NCBI RefSeq assembly: GCF_000723205.1
Contig: NZ_HG315671.1
Span: forward strand, 1,399,351 to 1,463,350
DNA from: Formosa agariphila KMM 3901
GTDB lineage: Bacteria; Bacteroidota; Bacteroidia; Flavobacteriales; Flavobacteriaceae
Direction of reading: 5' to 3'
DNA length: 64,000 nt
The notes beneath the pieces are model-generated. The model ran no database searches, was not told the DNA's origin, and worked only from the letters and a program-made list of their open reading frames with translations. Below, one piece after another: positions 52,821 through 61,861 of this stretch (within the stretch, counting starts at the first letter, position 1; every line of letters begins with the position of its first letter). The position numbers and the translations under genes were made by a program.

Positions 52821-53654
52821 ATGATACATTTAGGAGAATACAACACATTAACCATTTTACGCGATACCGAACCGGGATTGTTTTTAGGAGACGACGAGAA
52901 TAACGATGTCTTATTACCAAACCGTTATGTCCCAGAATCTTTTGAGATTGGAGACGATATCGAGGTTTTTGTGTACTTAGATAATGAAGAGCGTATTATT
53001 GCGACTACCGATAAACCTTATATTAAAAAAGGAGACTTTGCTTTATTGAGATGTAATCAAGCGAACGACTTTGGAGCATTTTTAGATTGGGGATTAGTAA
53101 AGGAATTATTTTGCCCGTTTAAAGAACAAGCCTATAAAATGAAAAAAGGAGGTTGGTATTTGGTTTATTGTTTCGAAGATGAGGTAAGTAATCGTTTGGT
53201 GGCATCTAGTAAAACCAATCATTTTTTAAGCAATAAAGAACTGACTGTTCAGGCTTTCGATGAGGTGGACTTAATTGTTTCGCATCCATCAGATATTGGA
53301 ATGAATGTAATTGTGAATAAAAAGCATACCGGTTTAATTTTTAAAGATGACATTTTTCAAGATTTAAGTGTTGGTGATAGATTAAAAGGGATAGTTAAGA
53401 AAGTACGTCCTGATAATAAGTTGGATATTATGTTAGGTAAAATTGGTTACAGAAGTATCGAGCCTAATGCCGATTTAATTATGAAGGAACTTCAAGATAA
53501 TAGCGGTTACCTAAATTTAACCGATAAATCTGCTCCAGAAGCTATTAAAGAAACCTTACAAATGAGTAAGAAGAACTTTAAAAAAGCTGTTGGAACACTT
53601 TACAAAAAGCGTTTAATAGAAATTAAAGACGATGGTATTTATTTAATTGAATAA
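52821..53654 (+). CDS. S1-domain RNA-binding protein, CvfB family
   Basis: Cytoplasmic RNA-binding protein of 277 residues. Tandem S1-like OB-folds are visible: GEYNTLTILRDTEPGLFLGD (5-24), LLRCNQANDFGAFLDWGLVKELFCPF and GMNVIVNKKHTGLIFKDDIF with GDRLKGIVKKVRPDNKLDIML. A C-terminal winged helix follows (KETLQMSKKNFKKAVGTLYKKRLIEI). CvfB affects virulence and RNA in Staphylococcus; here it is probably a housekeeping gene placed in the men region. Strong terminator after it. Confidence 0.9.
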   Translation: MIHLGEYNTLTILRDTEPGLFLGDDENNDVLLPNRYVPESFEIGDDIEVFVYLDNEERIIATTDKPYIKKGDFALLRCNQANDFGAFLDWGLVKELFCPFKEQAYKMKKGGWYLVYCFEDEVSNRLVASSKTNHFLSNKELTVQAFDEVDLIVSHPSDIGMNVIVNKKHTGLIFKDDIFQDLSVGDRLKGIVKKVRPDNKLDIMLGKIGYRSIEPNADLIMKELQDNSGYLNLTDKSAPEAIKETLQMSKKNFKKAVGTLYKKRLIEIKDDGIYLIE

Positions 53655-53676
53655 TTGCTGATGTTTTATAAATTAA

Positions 53677-53712
53677 AAAAGCCTCAAACAATTGTTTTTT
53701 GAGGCTTTTCTG
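53677..53712. terminator. Bidirectional terminator between CvfB-like and peptidase genes
   Basis: A 12-bp stem (53677-53688 with 53698-53709) with flanking A and T runs serves both convergent genes. Confidence 0.85.
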
Positions 53713-53731
53713 TGTTTTAAACTGTATGTTT

Positions 53732-54847
53732 TTACAAGTTTAAGTCTTTCTTAATTGCTCGTGGTAACGCATCTTTATGAACCATAATTGAAATGGTTTT
53801 TAGTTTAAAATAAGCTTCACTCATATAAATATAACCATCGTTAGAAACGCGATCTGAATTTCCTCCCCAAGAGTTTTTTACTTTATAGTAAGTGTTTCCT
53901 TTTTGGTCTTCAACTAAACCAACAATATGCATCAAGTGGTCATCAGTAGTATCAAAATTTTCAAATTCCTGTTGACGGTATTCTGCTGAAACTTTTAATT
54001 CCTTTTCAATGGTTTTTAAAGCAGAGTTGTAATCTTTTTCATCTTTAGGCATTACAGCAATCCCGTGTTTAGAAGAAAATGTTTTTTCACTTACATCGCA
54101 ATCTAATTCAATTGTAAATCCGTTTTTTAAAGCATCGTTGGTAATATCTACCAATTCGTCTAATTCTACATTATAAAAGCTTCCGTTAGAAAAGTTATCT
54201 GGAATATCTAAAATAAAAGAAGAGTTATAAGGGTGATGCGTAAAGGACGTAATACTAACGTAATTGTCAGCTTTTAATCCCGTCATAATAAGAAAAGACT
54301 GTGGTGTATAGGAAACGCCTTCGTAAGTAAATGTCTTTACGTTTTCGCCTAAGTTTTTATCTAATACTTTAGACACGTCAGATTTCCAATCGCCATCATA
54401 TGTTTTCTTGTTTTTAATGTAATCATCTAGAATTGTTTTTAGTTCTCCAACTAGTTTAGAATGATCATATTTTGTCTCTTTTTTTAACAAACCTGTATAT
54501 ACTTCGTTCGGAACTAAACCATAAGCATCCATGCTATTAATTACATCGTGAGCTAATCCGCCTTCGCTAAATTGAGCTTTACCTTGGCGCATAACATAAT
54601 TCCAAGACTTTATAGGATAGGTCTGTCTTACATTATACATTTCCGATAAATCGATATGCTTACCTGTGGTTCTCAATATTTCGCTTTCAAGAAATGAAGA
54701 TGTAGAGAAGCTCCAGCATGTTCCTGTATTTCCTTGATTAATAACGTCTAATGCGCCTAAATCTATTTTAGTTTCAAATTTGTAAGCTTGTGAGAATGCT
54801 GTTGTTGTAATAGCAAGTAGTAATAAGAAAATACTATATTTTTTCAT
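53732..54847 (-). CDS. Exported C1 family cysteine peptidase (bleomycin hydrolase-like)
   Basis: Papain-like peptidase of 371 residues, close to the PepC/bleomycin hydrolase group but with a signal peptide (1-20, TTTAFSQ). The active site is complete: Gln38 and Cys44 in QGNTGTCWSFS, His304 in DDHLMHIVG and Asn325 in KNSWGG. Cytoplasmic PepC normally lacks a signal, so this is a periplasmic variant, as seen in several Bacteroidetes. It is on the opposite strand inside the menaquinone region, with no known link to it. Confidence 0.92.
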   Translation of the reverse strand: MKKYSIFLLLLAITTTAFSQAYKFETKIDLGALDVINQGNTGTCWSFSTSSFLESEILRTTGKHIDLSEMYNVRQTYPIKSWNYVMRQGKAQFSEGGLAHDVINSMDAYGLVPNEVYTGLLKKETKYDHSKLVGELKTILDDYIKNKKTYDGDWKSDVSKVLDKNLGENVKTFTYEGVSYTPQSFLIMTGLKADNYVSITSFTHHPYNSSFILDIPDNFSNGSFYNVELDELVDITNDALKNGFTIELDCDVSEKTFSSKHGIAVMPKDEKDYNSALKTIEKELKVSAEYRQQEFENFDTTDDHLMHIVGLVEDQKGNTYYKVKNSWGGNSDRVSNDGYIYMSEAYFKLKTISIMVHKDALPRAIKKDLNL

Positions 54848-54876
54848 TATGAAGTAGGGGTTTGTTTAAAATGATT

Positions 54877-54884
54877 TATTTTTG
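54877..54884 (+). promoter_or_regulatory. -7 element of menB
   Basis: An exact TAnnTTTG ends 15 bases before the ATG at 54900. It overlaps the TTG codon of the longer frame, which argues against that start. Confidence 0.6.
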
Positions 54885-54899
54885 GCTAAAATAAGAAAA

Positions 54900-55739
54900 A
54901 TGGAGCAAGCAAATTGGGTAACTGTCAAAGAATACGACGACATTACTTATAAAAAATGCAATGGCGTTGCTAGGATTGCATTTAACAGACCAGATATTAG
55001 AAATGCGTTTAGACCAAAAACAACAAGTGAATTATACGATGCTTTTTATGATGCCAATGAAGATGTAAATATTGGTGTTGTTTTATTATCTGCCGAAGGA
55101 CCATCATCTAAAGATGGTGTGTATTCTTTTTGTAGTGGAGGAGACCAAAATGCAAGAGGAAAACAAGGGTATGTTGGCGAAGATGGGTATCACCGCTTAA
55201 ATATATTAGAAGTACAACGTTTAATCCGATTTATGCCAAAGGCTGTAATAGCAGTAGTTCCAGGTTGGGCTGTTGGTGGCGGACATTCGTTACATGTGGT
55301 TTGCGATTTAACATTAGCAAGTAAAGAACACGCTATTTTTAAACAAACCGATGCCGATGTTACCAGTTTCGATGCGGGTTATGGTTCTGCATATTTGGCT
55401 AAAATGGTCGGTCAGAAAAAAGCACGTGAAATTTTCTTCTTAGGACGTAATTATAATGCTCAAGAAGCATTCGAGATGGGAATGGTAAATGCCGTAATAC
55501 CTCATGCCGAATTAGAAGACACTGCTTATGAGTGGGCTCAAGAAATATTAGCGAAATCGCCAACGTCTATTAAAATGTTGAAATTCGCTATGAATATGAC
55601 TGATGATGGCATGGTTGGGCAACAAGTATTCGCTGGTGAAGTGACGCGTTTGGCTTACATGACAGATGAAGCTAAAGAAGGTAGAAATGCTTTTCTTGAA
55701 AAACGTAAACCGAACTTCGAGAAAAAATGGATTCCATAA
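54900..55739 (+). CDS. menB: 1,4-dihydroxy-2-naphthoyl-CoA synthase
   Basis: Crotonase-fold enzyme of 279 residues that closes the second naphthalene ring from OSB-CoA. The start at ATG 54900 gives MEQANWVTVKEYDDITY; a TTG at 54882 lies inside the promoter and is rejected. Motifs: RIAFNRPDIRNAFRPKT, FCSGGDQNARGKQGY, VPGWAVGGGHSLHVVCDLTLAS and the long conserved DADVTSFDAGYGSAYLAK with the catalytic Tyr/Asp region. It is followed by menA with 9 bases between. Confidence 0.96.
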   Translation: MEQANWVTVKEYDDITYKKCNGVARIAFNRPDIRNAFRPKTTSELYDAFYDANEDVNIGVVLLSAEGPSSKDGVYSFCSGGDQNARGKQGYVGEDGYHRLNILEVQRLIRFMPKAVIAVVPGWAVGGGHSLHVVCDLTLASKEHAIFKQTDADVTSFDAGYGSAYLAKMVGQKKAREIFFLGRNYNAQEAFEMGMVNAVIPHAELEDTAYEWAQEILAKSPTSIKMLKFAMNMTDDGMVGQQVFAGEVTRLAYMTDEAKEGRNAFLEKRKPNFEKKWIP

Positions 55740-55748
55740 TAGATACGT

Positions 55749-56651
55749 ATGAGTAATTTTTCAAAATGGATTTCGGCCATGCGTTTACGCACCTTGCCGT
55801 TATCTGTTTCAGGTATTATTGTGGGTGGTTGTCTGGCTGCACGAAATGGGTTTTTTAATCCGTTAATTTTTACTTTAGCGATTCTTACAACTTTGGGTTT
55901 GCAAATATTATCAAACCTTGCAAATGATTATGGAGATGGTGTAAAAGGAACTGATAACGACGATAGAATCGGGCCTATGCGTGCGCTTCAAAGTGGAGAA
56001 GTTACACCTAAGCAAATGCTAACTGCAATCAAGTTAAATGTGGCCGTTATATTAGTATTGGCATTATTATTAATATGGGTGTCTTTTGGTTCAGAAAACT
56101 TTTTATTGTCTGTTTTCTTTTTTGTTTTAGGGGGTGCAAGTGTTGTTGCCGCTATTAAATATACCGTTGGGAGTTCGGCCTATGGTTATCATGGTTTAGG
56201 TGATTTATTTGTGTTTATATTCTTCGGATTAGTAAGTGTTATAGGTTGTTACGTATTGTTCGTTAGGCAAGTAGATGATATTACGTTTTTACCAGCAATA
56301 GCTATTGGTATGTTAAGTGCAGGGGTTTTAAATCTGAACAATATGCGCGATATTTTGTCTGATGCCAAATCAAATAAGAATACGTTAGTGGTGAAAATGG
56401 GGTCTAAAAAAGCTAAATATTATCATTATTTTTTAGTAGGAGGTGCTATGGTATTGATGCTATTATTCGGTCTAATATATTATACATCACCGTGGAATTT
56501 AATATTTCTAGTGGTTTTTATTCCGCTAATAAAACATCTCATTATTGTTTATAAAAATAATATTCCTAAAGATTTAGATTCAGAATTAAAGAAGTTGGCA
56601 TTAAGTACATTTTTCTTATCGCTGTTATTGGGAATAGGACAGTTATTGTGA
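55749..56651 (+). CDS. menA: DHNA octaprenyltransferase
   Basis: Polytopic UbiA-superfamily prenyltransferase of 300 residues, which attaches the polyprenyl chain to 1,4-dihydroxy-2-naphthoate in the inner membrane. The first Asp-rich motif is NDYGDGVKGTDNDDR (about 59-73), and the second is NLNNMRDILSDAKSNKNTLVVKMG. About eight membrane helices. It directly follows menB. A terminator lies 140 bases after it. Confidence 0.95.
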   Translation: MSNFSKWISAMRLRTLPLSVSGIIVGGCLAARNGFFNPLIFTLAILTTLGLQILSNLANDYGDGVKGTDNDDRIGPMRALQSGEVTPKQMLTAIKLNVAVILVLALLLIWVSFGSENFLLSVFFFVLGGASVVAAIKYTVGSSAYGYHGLGDLFVFIFFGLVSVIGCYVLFVRQVDDITFLPAIAIGMLSAGVLNLNNMRDILSDAKSNKNTLVVKMGSKKAKYYHYFLVGGAMVLMLLFGLIYYTSPWNLIFLVVFIPLIKHLIIVYKNNIPKDLDSELKKLALSTFFLSLLLGIGQLL

Positions 56652-56789
56652 TGTTTTTCTTCTTAAAATTGTTAAAATATTAATTTAACAGATGTTATTT
56701 AAGAATATGAAATATTATATATTTAAATAATTGATATTCAGTAGATATCAATTATAAGCTTAAATTTAGCTTCAATTTTGGGGATTGAG

Positions 56790-56829
56790 AAACTCAGACA
56801 AATTATTTTAATATGTCTGAGTTTTTTTT
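56790..56829 (+). terminator. Intrinsic terminator after menA
   Basis: An 11-bp perfect stem (56790-56800 with 56814-56824) with a 13-base loop and a T8 run. It separates menBA from the next gene. The remaining sequence 56652-56789 shows no gene. Confidence 0.85.
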
Positions 56830-56855
56830 GTATTTTGATTTCAAATTATTGAAAT

Positions 56856-57533
56856 ATGAAAATCACATTTTACGGACATGCTAGTCTTGGAATAGAAGTG
56901 AACGATGTATCGATTTTAGTCGACCCTTTTATTAGTCCAAACGAAAAAGCTTCTCACATTGACATTGAAACACTTAAAGCAGATTATATTTTATTAACGC
57001 ATGCGCATGAAGATCATGTTGCAGATGTTGAGGCCATTGCTAAACGCACAAATGCTGTTATTGTTTCTAATGCAGAAATTGTTACCTATTATAGTAATAA
57101 AGGATTTGAAGGTCACCCTATGAATCATGGTGGTACTTGGGATTTTGAATTTGGAATGGTTAAATACGTAAATGCTATTCATTCTTCAGGTTTTGCCGAC
57201 GGTACTTATGGTGGTCAACCTGGTGGTTTTGTTATTGAAGGTGAACGAAAAAATATTTACATCGCTGGAGATACGGCGTTAACTTTCGATATGAAATTGA
57301 TTCCACTTAAAACTAAATTAGATTTAGCGATTTTACCAATTGGTGATAATTTTACCATGGGAGTAGACGATGCTATTTTGGCTAGTGATTTTATTGAATG
57401 CGATAAAGTTCTAGGATATCATTTCGATACGTTTGGTTATATTGAAATAGATTACGAAGAAGCTAAACGTAAATTTTTCGATAAAGGCAAAGATTTAATG
57501 CTACTTGACATAGGAGAAAGCATAGAATTATAA
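56856..57533 (+). CDS. UlaG-like metallo-beta-lactamase-fold hydrolase (UPF0173)
   Basis: Cytoplasmic metal-dependent hydrolase of 225 residues. The fold starts MKITFYGHASLGIEV, and the metal motif HxHxDH is His49-Ala-His51-Glu-Asp53-His54. Later ligands lie in HSSGFADG, AGDTALT and LGYHFDTFG. Substrate unknown; UlaG acts on ascorbate-6-phosphate lactone, but most UPF0173 members are uncharacterised. Preceded and followed by terminators, so transcribed alone. Confidence 0.9.
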   Translation: MKITFYGHASLGIEVNDVSILVDPFISPNEKASHIDIETLKADYILLTHAHEDHVADVEAIAKRTNAVIVSNAEIVTYYSNKGFEGHPMNHGGTWDFEFGMVKYVNAIHSSGFADGTYGGQPGGFVIEGERKNIYIAGDTALTFDMKLIPLKTKLDLAILPIGDNFTMGVDDAILASDFIECDKVLGYHFDTFGYIEIDYEEAKRKFFDKGKDLMLLDIGESIEL

Positions 57534-57551
57534 AAAACGCATAAAAACTAT

Positions 57552-57598
57552 AAAAGTTTCAATTGAATAAACAATCATTCAATTGAAACTTTTTTATT
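57552..57598. terminator. Bidirectional terminator between the UlaG-like and desaturase genes
   Basis: A 17-bp perfect stem (57552-57568 with 57577-57593) with an 8-base loop and T-rich end. It serves both convergent genes. Confidence 0.88.
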
Positions 57599-57620
57599 TA
57601 GAAAGATTTGATATGATAAA

Positions 57621-58526
57621 TCAGTCTACATTTATTTTTTCTTGGTTTTTAAGCCAATCTTTACGCATCGTTTCACTAGAAACTCCTGTACCATCATGTT
57701 TCCAACCAGGAGATTTAAAAAAGTACATTAATCGGTGTTTTAGGCTTTTATGTCCAGACCATGCGTCTTTAAATAGTGCAATCCACTCATGATAAGCAAT
57801 AAAAATCGGGTTATAACTTTTTATTTTAGAAGTTAATCCGTAAACTACTTTTTCATTATCTAATTCCGCTTGAAAGGTCCCGAAAAGTTTGTCCCAAATA
57901 ATAAGAATTCCAGCATGATTTCTATCTAAATAAATAGGGTTACTACCATGATGTACACGATGGTGAGAAGGTGTATTCATTACTGCTTCAAACCATTTAG
58001 GCATTTTCTTAATTGTTTCGGTGTGAATCCAAAACTGATATAATAAACTTACAGCTTGCATAAACACAATCATTGCAGGATGAAACCCTACTATAGGCAT
58101 CCATAACCAAAATATAAAAGAATAGAATCCGCCAGACCATGTCTGACGTAAAGCTGTGCTTAAATTGTAATGTTCGGATGAGTGATGCACAACATGCGAT
58201 GCCCAAAACAAACGGCACTCATGCGAGGTCCGGTGAAACCAATAATATGAAAAATCGTCGGCAAAAAACAATAGTATAAAACTCCACCAAGTTACTGGAA
58301 TGGTAAATAGCCTAAAATTATTGTATACCAAAAGCAGTGCAAAAAGCACGACTATCTTACTGAAAAACCCTAGAAAAACATTACCAAGTCCCATCGCTAT
58401 AGACGCAAATGCATCCTTGGTTTTGTATGTGTGGATACTCTTTTTTGTGGTAACATATAATTCTAACAACATTGAAAGCACAAATAAAGGAATCGCAAAT
58501 AGAATAATATCTGGGAATTCTGGCAT
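57621..58526 (-). CDS. Sterol desaturase / fatty acid hydroxylase superfamily protein
   Basis: Integral membrane di-iron enzyme of 301 residues. The His boxes of the family are visible: HRTSH (98-102), HVVHH (111-115) and SHHRVHHG further on, plus a late NHAG with another His. Four or five membrane segments surround them. Bacterial members hydroxylate fatty acyl chains, carotenoids or similar lipids; substrate not assignable. It is on the opposite strand within the men region. Confidence 0.9.
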   Translation of the reverse strand: MPEFPDIILFAIPLFVLSMLLELYVTTKKSIHTYKTKDAFASIAMGLGNVFLGFFSKIVVLFALLLVYNNFRLFTIPVTWWSFILLFFADDFSYYWFHRTSHECRLFWASHVVHHSSEHYNLSTALRQTWSGGFYSFIFWLWMPIVGFHPAMIVFMQAVSLLYQFWIHTETIKKMPKWFEAVMNTPSHHRVHHGSNPIYLDRNHAGILIIWDKLFGTFQAELDNEKVVYGLTSKIKSYNPIFIAYHEWIALFKDAWSGHKSLKHRLMYFFKSPGWKHDGTGVSSETMRKDWLKNQEKINVD

Positions 58527-58545
58527 GAAGATTACAGTTTAGTTA

Positions 58546-58579
58546 TTGCCTAAATTACGAAAATATTTAACTATTTTTG
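58546..58579 (+). promoter_or_regulatory. Promoter of menC with -33 and -7 elements
   Basis: TTG (58546-58548) and exact TAnnTTTG (58572-58579) are 23 bases apart. The ATG at 58585 is 5 bases further, so the transcript is predicted to start at or next to the start codon. Confidence 0.65.
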
Positions 58580-58584
58580 ATAAC

Positions 58585-59622
58585 ATGATTTCAGCAACAT
58601 ATCACAAATACATTTTAAACTTTAAAAACCCTAGCGGTACTTCTAGAGGTGTGCTTACCACTAAAGAAACTTGGTTTATTCATATAGAAAATCAAGGGCG
58701 AAAAGGAGTGGGCGAGTGCGGTGTTTTTAGAGGATTGTCTGCAGACGACAGACCCGATTTCGAGGAGAAATTAAAGTGGACCTGTAACAATATACATTTG
58801 GGTTTAGAAGCCTTATTAATAGCGTTAATTGAATTTCCGAGTATACAATTCGGACTTGAAATGGCGTTTAAATCTTTAGTAGGAGAAACTGCTTTTACAT
58901 TGTTTCCTTCTAAATTTACTTCAGGTGAAGATGCAATACCTATAAATGGTTTAATTTGGATGGGAAGTGCAGATTTTATGAAAGCACAGATTAAAGATAA
59001 ACTTGAAGCTGATTTTAATTGTATTAAAATGAAAATTGGGGCTATAGATTTTCAGACGGAAGTCGATTTACTAAAATCGATTCGGAAAGAATTCTCTGCT
59101 TCAGAAATAGAATTACGTGTCGATGCAAATGGTGCTTTTCAGCCTACTGAAGCATTAGAAAAATTAAAAATCTTATCCGATTTCAACTTACATTCTATTG
59201 AGCAACCTATAAAAGCAGGGCAAATAGAGGCTATGTCAAGTTTATGTGAGCATACACCACTGCCAATTGCTTTAGACGAGGAATTGATTGGTGTGTTTAA
59301 TCAAGAACGTAAAGTAAAACTTTTAAATCTAATCAATCCGCAATATATTATTCTTAAACCTAGTTTGGTTGGCGGATTTCAAGGTAGTGATTCTTGGATT
59401 TCTCTTGCAGAAAAAAAGGCTATTGGTTGGTGGATTACTAGTGCTTTAGAAAGTAACATAGGTTTAAATGCTATTGCACAATATACGTACACTTTACAAA
59501 GTAATTTACCACAAGGTCTTGGTACGGGAGGATTATTTACTAATAATTTTGATTCGCCTTTAGAAGTAAAAGCGGGCAAACTACAGTATGTTAAAGATAA
59601 AAATTGGAACTATAATTTATAA
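58585..59622 (+). CDS. menC: o-Succinylbenzoate synthase
   Basis: Enolase-superfamily dehydratase of 345 residues that makes o-succinylbenzoate from SHCHC. The start is ATG at 58585 (MISATYHKYI). A longer frame from the TTG at 58546 runs through the promoter. Catalytic lysines lie in IKMKIG (Lys148, Lys150). Metal ligands are expected at Asp180 (RVDANGA), at the Glu of IEQPIK and at the Asp or Glu of ALDEEL. The late lysine is in YIILKPSLVGG. First gene of a menC-CPBP-menE run. Confidence 0.94.
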   Translation: MISATYHKYILNFKNPSGTSRGVLTTKETWFIHIENQGRKGVGECGVFRGLSADDRPDFEEKLKWTCNNIHLGLEALLIALIEFPSIQFGLEMAFKSLVGETAFTLFPSKFTSGEDAIPINGLIWMGSADFMKAQIKDKLEADFNCIKMKIGAIDFQTEVDLLKSIRKEFSASEIELRVDANGAFQPTEALEKLKILSDFNLHSIEQPIKAGQIEAMSSLCEHTPLPIALDEELIGVFNQERKVKLLNLINPQYIILKPSLVGGFQGSDSWISLAEKKAIGWWITSALESNIGLNAIAQYTYTLQSNLPQGLGTGGLFTNNFDSPLEVKAGKLQYVKDKNWNYNL

Positions 59623-59631
59623 AAATAAACG

Positions 59632-60606
59632 ATGTATATAACTCAAGCATATAAAGGATTAACAGATTGGTGGCGATACATTGTAGGTGTTATTTTGGCA
59701 TTTATTGGAATTTCCATATTTTCAGCACCACATCTTATTGCCATTAGCATGAAAACATTGCAAGGTGACGTGGATTTATCTAGAATGGACGACACCAACT
59801 ACATACTTGGTTTGTTTGAGTCTAATTTGAATTTAATTTTTGTGATGTTACCCTTTTTAGGAGGGTTAATTTTCTTATTTATTGCCGTTAAGTATATTCA
59901 TAAGTTATCCATTTTAAAGTTAACCACTACTCGAGCAACTATAGATTGGAAACGGGTATTCTTTTCATTTGGTTTGTGGGGAGCAATATCATCACTATTT
60001 ATAATAATTGATTACACCATGTATCCAGAAAATTATTTGTATAATTTTCAATTGAATAAATTTTTAATTTTACTTGTTATTGCCTTGGTTTTAATACCGT
60101 TTCAGACCAGTTTCGAAGAATATATGTTTCGAGGGTATTTAATGCAAGGAATTGGGGTTGTTTCAAAAACGAAATGGTTACCTTTAATTTTAACTTCTGT
60201 GATTTTTGGTGGTTTGCATATTGCGAACCCAGAAGTCGAGCAATTAGGATATACTATAATGGTATATTATATAGGAACAGGACTGTTTTTGGGAGTGATG
60301 ACATTAATGGATGAAGGGATGGAATTGTCGTTAGGTTTTCATGCCGCGAATAATTTTTTTACGGCCCTATTGGTAACATCAGATTGGAGTGCATTGCAAA
60401 CGTATTCTGTATTTAAAGATATTTCTAATCCAGGAGAAGCCGGTTTTCTTGAAATTTTTCTTCCTGTGTTTGTCATTTTTCCAATATTACTTTTTATCTT
60501 TTCAAAGAAATATAATTGGACAGATTGGAAGGAGAAATTAACAGGTCGTGTTGTTCAGCCAATTCCTGAAACCCTTCTTAATGAAGATGAAAAGACTATT
60601 AATTAA
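59632..60606 (+). CDS. CPBP (Abi) family intramembrane metalloprotease
   Basis: Polytopic membrane protein of 324 residues. The CPBP motifs are complete: EExxxR at Glu162-Glu163-Arg167, FGGLH with His196, and FHAANN with His237. Relatives include eukaryotic CAAX proteases and bacterial bacteriocin-immunity proteins; the substrate here is unknown. It sits 9 bases after menC and 22 before menE, so it is cotranscribed with menaquinone genes, a neighbourhood that has no known explanation. Confidence 0.9.
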   Translation: MYITQAYKGLTDWWRYIVGVILAFIGISIFSAPHLIAISMKTLQGDVDLSRMDDTNYILGLFESNLNLIFVMLPFLGGLIFLFIAVKYIHKLSILKLTTTRATIDWKRVFFSFGLWGAISSLFIIIDYTMYPENYLYNFQLNKFLILLVIALVLIPFQTSFEEYMFRGYLMQGIGVVSKTKWLPLILTSVIFGGLHIANPEVEQLGYTIMVYYIGTGLFLGVMTLMDEGMELSLGFHAANNFFTALLVTSDWSALQTYSVFKDISNPGEAGFLEIFLPVFVIFPILLFIFSKKYNWTDWKEKLTGRVVQPIPETLLNEDEKTIN

Positions 60607-60628
60607 ACCACATTAAATACTATTTTTC

Positions 60629-61708
60629 ATGATAACAGCAGTAAAAACCAAAGTACCAACATACGATAAAATTCATTTGAAATTTAAATTAAACGGCCGC
60701 TATTATGATGCTGAAGATTTAAATGAAGTTGCATATTGTTTTATAAAAGAAGGCGAGCCTCATCAAAAAACTTTAGGAGACTTTTTACAAGCCTGGTTAG
60801 ACAATAATGATTATGTAGAGGTGCAAACTTCGGGGTCTATAGGTGTCCCTAAAAAAATCAAAATTAAAAAGCAAGCCATGGTTAATTCTGCGATTGCCAC
60901 GGGTAATGCATTTAATTTACGTCCGGGAGATAGCCTATTACATTGTCTACCATTTAATTTTATTTCGGGTAGAATGATGTTAGTACGTGCTATGATTTTA
61001 GGTTTAGAACTAGATGTTGTACCACCACGTATAACGCCTGTTTTTGATGAAACTAAAACTTACGATTTCTCTGCAATGATTCCGCCTCAGGCTGAAAACT
61101 TATTGCCTAAACTTCATCATTTTAAATCTTTAATTATTGGAGGAGCAGCAGCCTCTCATAAATTATTAGAAGATATTCAAGGTATAGAAACACAATGTTA
61201 TTCAACCTACGGAATGACAGAAACAGTGAGCCATATTGCATTTAGACCTCTTAACGGACCAAATAAAACAGATTTTTATAAGGCCATGCCAAATGTAAAG
61301 GTATCTACTAATGAAAACGATTGTTTAGTACTTGAAGCTGATTATTTATTTGACGGTGAGCTAGTAACAAATGATGTTGCGATTATGCATTCTGAAAATG
61401 AATTTAAATTAGTAGGTAGAATAGATAATGTTATTAATTCTGGTGGATTAAAGTTATTTGCAGAACAAATAGAAAAACATTTAACAGATGGTATTTCAGA
61501 ACGTTTCTTTATTGCTGGACAAGCTGATGAGAAATTAGGAGAGCGCGTAATTTTAGTTATTGAAGGTGAAGAACGAGATATAAATCCAAGTATTTATAAA
61601 AACCTTAAAAAGAATGAAATCCCAAAACAGGTGTATTTTGTCGATAAATTGGTAGAGACACCAAATAGAAAAATTCAACGTAAAAAGACGTTAGAGTTAC
61701 TGAAATAA
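60629..61708 (+). CDS. menE: o-Succinylbenzoate-CoA ligase
   Basis: Adenylate-forming enzyme of 359 residues that activates o-succinylbenzoate with ATP and CoA. The P-loop-like TSGSIGVPKKI, LLHCLPFNFISGRMM, CYSTYGMTETVSHIA and GRIDNVINSGGLKL are present, and the C-terminal PNRKIQRKK holds the adenylation lysine. It is shorter than the roughly 450-480 residue enzymes of E. coli and Bacillus, as is usual in Bacteroidetes. A terminator follows. Confidence 0.93.
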   Translation: MITAVKTKVPTYDKIHLKFKLNGRYYDAEDLNEVAYCFIKEGEPHQKTLGDFLQAWLDNNDYVEVQTSGSIGVPKKIKIKKQAMVNSAIATGNAFNLRPGDSLLHCLPFNFISGRMMLVRAMILGLELDVVPPRITPVFDETKTYDFSAMIPPQAENLLPKLHHFKSLIIGGAAASHKLLEDIQGIETQCYSTYGMTETVSHIAFRPLNGPNKTDFYKAMPNVKVSTNENDCLVLEADYLFDGELVTNDVAIMHSENEFKLVGRIDNVINSGGLKLFAEQIEKHLTDGISERFFIAGQADEKLGERVILVIEGEERDINPSIYKNLKKNEIPKQVYFVDKLVETPNRKIQRKKTLELLK

Positions 61709-61730
61709 ATTTGTTTTAGACTAAAAATAG

Positions 61731-61765
61731 AAAGCCACTAATGTATGAATTAGTGGCTTTTTTTA
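61731..61765 (+). terminator. Intrinsic terminator after menE
   Basis: A 12-bp perfect stem (61731-61742 with 61749-61760) with a 6-base loop and T run. Confidence 0.87.
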
Positions 61766-61861
61766 TGAGTCAATCTTTTTAGAATTCATTAAAGTCTTTG
61801 TTTTAGGTTTCTTAGCGAAGTTGTAAAGTTAAAATGTTTTAAACCTAAAATTAAAGATTTT

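Noticed and set aside
57583-57792. Plus-strand frame overlapping the desaturase gene
   Set aside because: It begins in a terminator stem and lies antisense to the conserved C-terminus of the sterol desaturase homologue.
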